A stretch of DNA of 8,013 nucleotides, taken from NCBI GenBank assembly GCA_041687295.1, contig JAWLCG010000228.1, forward strand, positions 1 to 8,013, in the 5' to 3' direction. This document shows positions 6,836 through 8,013 of this stretch, one piece after another. The position numbers were made by a program, and so were the translations under genes. The notes below the pieces were generated by a model, which saw nothing but the letters and a program-made list of their open reading frames with translations, was not told where the DNA came from and ran no database searches. Each line of letters opens with the position of its first letter. Position 1 is the first letter of the stretch. The DNA is from JAWLCG01 sp041687295. GTDB lineage: Bacteria > Planctomycetota > Phycisphaerae > SM23-33 > FEN-1343.

Positions 6836-6896
6836 ATCTCGGCCGGGCCGTGCATGACCCGGCACCACGCGCGCGCGGGTTCGCGAGCAAAACGGT

Positions 6897-7676
6897 CTAT
6901 CGCATGGCCAGGACGGCGATGCTGGCGGCCAAGCCCTCCAGGCCCTCGCCGGCGGCGGAGGTGATCGGGTCGTCGCAGGCCTGGCTGGCCTGCCAGGTCA
7001 CGTCGCTGAGCAGCTCAACCCGCTCAAAGCCCGCCTCGCGGATGGCCTGGAGGTAGTCCTCGCGCTGCAGGGCGCCGGCGATGCAGGCACTGTAGAGGTC
7101 GGCGTCGTGGCGGAGGCCCTCGGGCAGGGGGCGGTTCAGGACGATGTCGCTCACCAGCATCCGCCCGCCGGGCCGCAGGACGCGGTGGACCTCGCCGAAG
7201 ACGGCCGGCTTGTCGGGCGAGAGGTTGATCACGCAGTTGGAGATCACCACGTCGACGCTGGCGTCCTCCACGGGCAGCTCCTCGATGTGCCCCTGGCGGA
7301 ACTCCACGTTGGCCAGGCCGGTGGCGGCGAGGAACTTCACGGCGTTGCGGCGGGCCAGGTCGATCATCTCCGGCGTCATGTCCACGCCGATGGCCCGGCC
7401 AGCGTCGCCGACCTTCTGGGCGGCCAGGAACACGTCCTTGCCCGCGCCGCTGCCGAGGTCGAGCACCACGTCACCCTCGTGGATGTACCCGAACGCCAGC
7501 GGGTTGCCGCAGGACAGGCCCAGCTCGGCCTCGGGCACGGGGTGGTCGGGCACGCTGTAGGCCTTGCTCTCGCCGCAGCAGCTGCTGCCCCCGCCGCAGC
7601 AGCTGGACTGGTTGCGGGCCACCTGGGCGTAGGCGTTGCGTACCCGCTCGTGCGTCTTGTCCGTGTCGTTGGACAT
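6897..7676 (-). CDS. arsM: Arsenite S-adenosylmethionine methyltransferase (ArsM)
   Basis: This 259-residue cytosolic class I methyltransferase is predicted to transfer methyl groups from S-adenosylmethionine to trivalent arsenic. The SAM-binding motif I is VLDLGSGAGKD (71-81), followed by the acidic-loop motif GVDMT (97-101) and SNCVINLSPDK (146-156). The three cysteines that bind As(III) in characterised ArsM proteins have clear counterparts: Cys56 in LSCGNPL, Cys148 in SNCVINL and Cys198 in YSACIAG. The N terminus carries two Cys-Cys pairs (26-27, 33-34) in a tandem SSCCG repeat, and a ninth-region cysteine, Cys234, lies near the end. The length is slightly short because the C-terminal extension of algal ArsM is absent. 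The start ATG (7674-7676) has a strong AGGAG site seven bases upstream. No arsR is seen next to it; it is 393 bases from the efflux operon and probably a separate unit. Assignment is strong. Confidence 0.93.
   Translation of the reverse strand: MSNDTDKTHERVRNAYAQVARNQSSCCGGGSSCCGESKAYSVPDHPVPEAELGLSCGNPLAFGYIHEGDVVLDLGSGAGKDVFLAAQKVGDAGRAIGVDMTPEMIDLARRNAVKFLAATGLANVEFRQGHIEELPVEDASVDVVISNCVINLSPDKPAVFGEVHRVLRPGGRMLVSDIVLNRPLPEGLRHDADLYSACIAGALQREDYLQAIREAGFERVELLSDVTWQASQACDDPITSAAGEGLEGLAASIAVLAMR
7567..7605 (-). repeat. In-frame 21-bp tandem duplication in arsM encoding two SSCCG units
   Basis: The 14-base string CGCCGCAGCAGCTG occurs at 7571-7584 and again at 7592-7605, exactly 21 bases apart. 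In the arsM frame this gives SSCCGGG followed by SSCCGES (residues 24-37). It therefore looks like a seven-codon duplication that doubled a vicinal cysteine pair. Confidence 0.75.
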
Positions 7677-8013
7677 GGTCTTTCTCCTGGTCCTGTCTCT
7701 TCATCACAACTCTTCGTCCAGGGCCTTGAGCCCAGAGCAGACGGTCTTCACCGCAGATCGCCCAAGGCAAGCCATGGGGGCTCTGCCCCTAAACCCCCTG
7801 GATTTACCGCTTTGGGGCCACCGGCATGGAAGGAGTTCCCGCCGCCCGACCGGCTGGGCCTGGGGACGGGCGCCTCAAGTCCCCTGCCGGGGGACGCCAA
7901 TGCGACAAATCCCGGGGTCCGGGGCAGAGCCCCGGCGAGTGTGCCCGGGTCACGCCTGCGCGGGCAGAGCCTGCCACGCCTGCTCGGCCCGCCGCCGGCT
8001 GACTGCAAGCCGT
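7677..8013. other. Non-coding region upstream of arsM
   Basis: I see no gene in these 337 bases. The part nearest arsM (7677-7776) should hold its promoter, but I find no convincing -35/-10 pair and no clear ArsR-type dyad. The middle holds an element with inverted ends (7777-7933). Beyond it, GGCAG-AGC-CTGCC (7963-7975) makes a small hairpin flanked by the direct repeat CACGCCTGC (7951-7959, 7975-7983). The one open frame across this region on the minus strand is rich in Gly, Pro and Arg and follows the repeats, so I do not call it. Confidence 0.6.
7777..7933. repeat. Small element with imperfect inverted ends (MITE/REP-like)
   Basis: GGGGCTCTGCCCC at 7777-7789 recurs in perfect inverse as GGGGCAGAGCCCC at 7921-7933. 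Similarity continues inward with small gaps: both arms then read roughly ACCCC, GGATTT and CGC, so each arm is about 32-34 bases (7777-7810 and 7902-7933). The 157-bp unit also contains an internal hairpin (GTCCCC 7879-7884 with GGGGAC 7890-7895). There is no transposase and no clear target duplication. It is best described as a non-autonomous or palindromic repeat unit. Motifs of the GGGGCTCTGCCCC type are common between genes in many GC-rich bacteria (from memory). Confidence 0.6.

Larger units (their letters stand above)
6504..6896. other. Intergenic region between arsM and the efflux operon
   Basis: I see no convincing gene in these 393 bases; the open frames here lack ribosome sites and recognisable protein features. 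The region holds the operon's candidate promoter and operator near its low end. It also holds inverted repeats at 6584-6592/6608-6616 (ATCGCCGGC, 15-base loop), 6695-6703/6730-6738 (GTCGATCAG, 26-base loop) and 6773-6784 (GGCGC-TT-GCGCC), and the strong hairpin at 6812-6835. This density of dyads suggests transcription ends and dispersed palindromic repeats rather than coding sequence. Confidence 0.6.

Noticed and set aside
6245..6868. 207-codon minus-strand frame overlapping the repressor start
   Set aside because: The part within the repressor gene is a frame-shifted shadow; the rest has no motif or ribosome site.
7748..8008. 86-codon minus-strand frame upstream of arsM
   Set aside because: It is composed largely of the inverted-repeat element and has Gly/Pro/Arg-rich translation with no known features.
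1..8013. CRISPR array, rRNA or phage/integrase genes
   Set aside because: No regularly spaced repeats, no rRNA-like sequence and no integrase or transposase motifs were seen in any frame.

Overview
The window is GC-rich chromosomal DNA from a Gram-negative-type (two-membrane) bacterium. All six genes I support lie on the minus strand. Several traits suggest Planctomycetota, possibly a Phycisphaerae-like lineage: an outer-membrane efflux lipoprotein with a long N-terminal leader ahead of its TolC repeats, an adaptor protein with an acidic/Gly-Arg-rich tail, and intergenic GC-rich palindromes. This placement rests on protein style and memory of similar sequences, not on a marker gene, so it is tentative.

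Reading in the direction of transcription (high to low coordinates): 8013-7677 is non-coding and holds a small element with inverted ends (7777-7933). Next is an ArsM-type arsenite S-adenosylmethionine methyltransferase (7676-6897), followed by a 393-base intergenic region. That region contains a perfect 10-bp hairpin (6812-6835), further inverted repeats, a candidate promoter (6543-6572) and a TetR-type operator palindrome (6525-6538). A five-gene operon follows: TetR/AcrR repressor (6503-5862), TolC-like outer-membrane lipoprotein (5832-3937), HlyD/MacA-like periplasmic adaptor (3956-2205), MacB/LolD-type ABC ATPase (2201-1506) and MacB/FtsX-type permease (1506-241). The last 240 bases are intergenic and carry an 8-bp GC-rich hairpin.

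The operon encodes a complete tripartite ABC efflux pump in which ATPase and permease are separate chains. The ATPase and permease sit in the inner membrane, the adaptor spans the periplasm through a long coiled coil, and the TolC-like protein forms the outer-membrane channel. Gene junctions are very tight (29-base gap, 20-base overlap, 3-base gap, 1-base TGATG overlap), so co-transcription and translational coupling are likely. The repressor is the first gene and a palindrome lies at the predicted transcription start, so the simplest model is an autoregulated pump derepressed by a ligand. The substrate cannot be read from the sequence. The upstream arsM appears to be a separate detoxification gene.

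I found no wholly new system. The most unusual points are the C-terminal LTxxQ-like plus Gly/Arg-rich appendage on the adaptor, its altered coiled-coil tip motif, the enlarged outer-membrane lipoprotein, and an in-frame 21-bp duplication of a Cys-Cys motif at the N terminus of ArsM.
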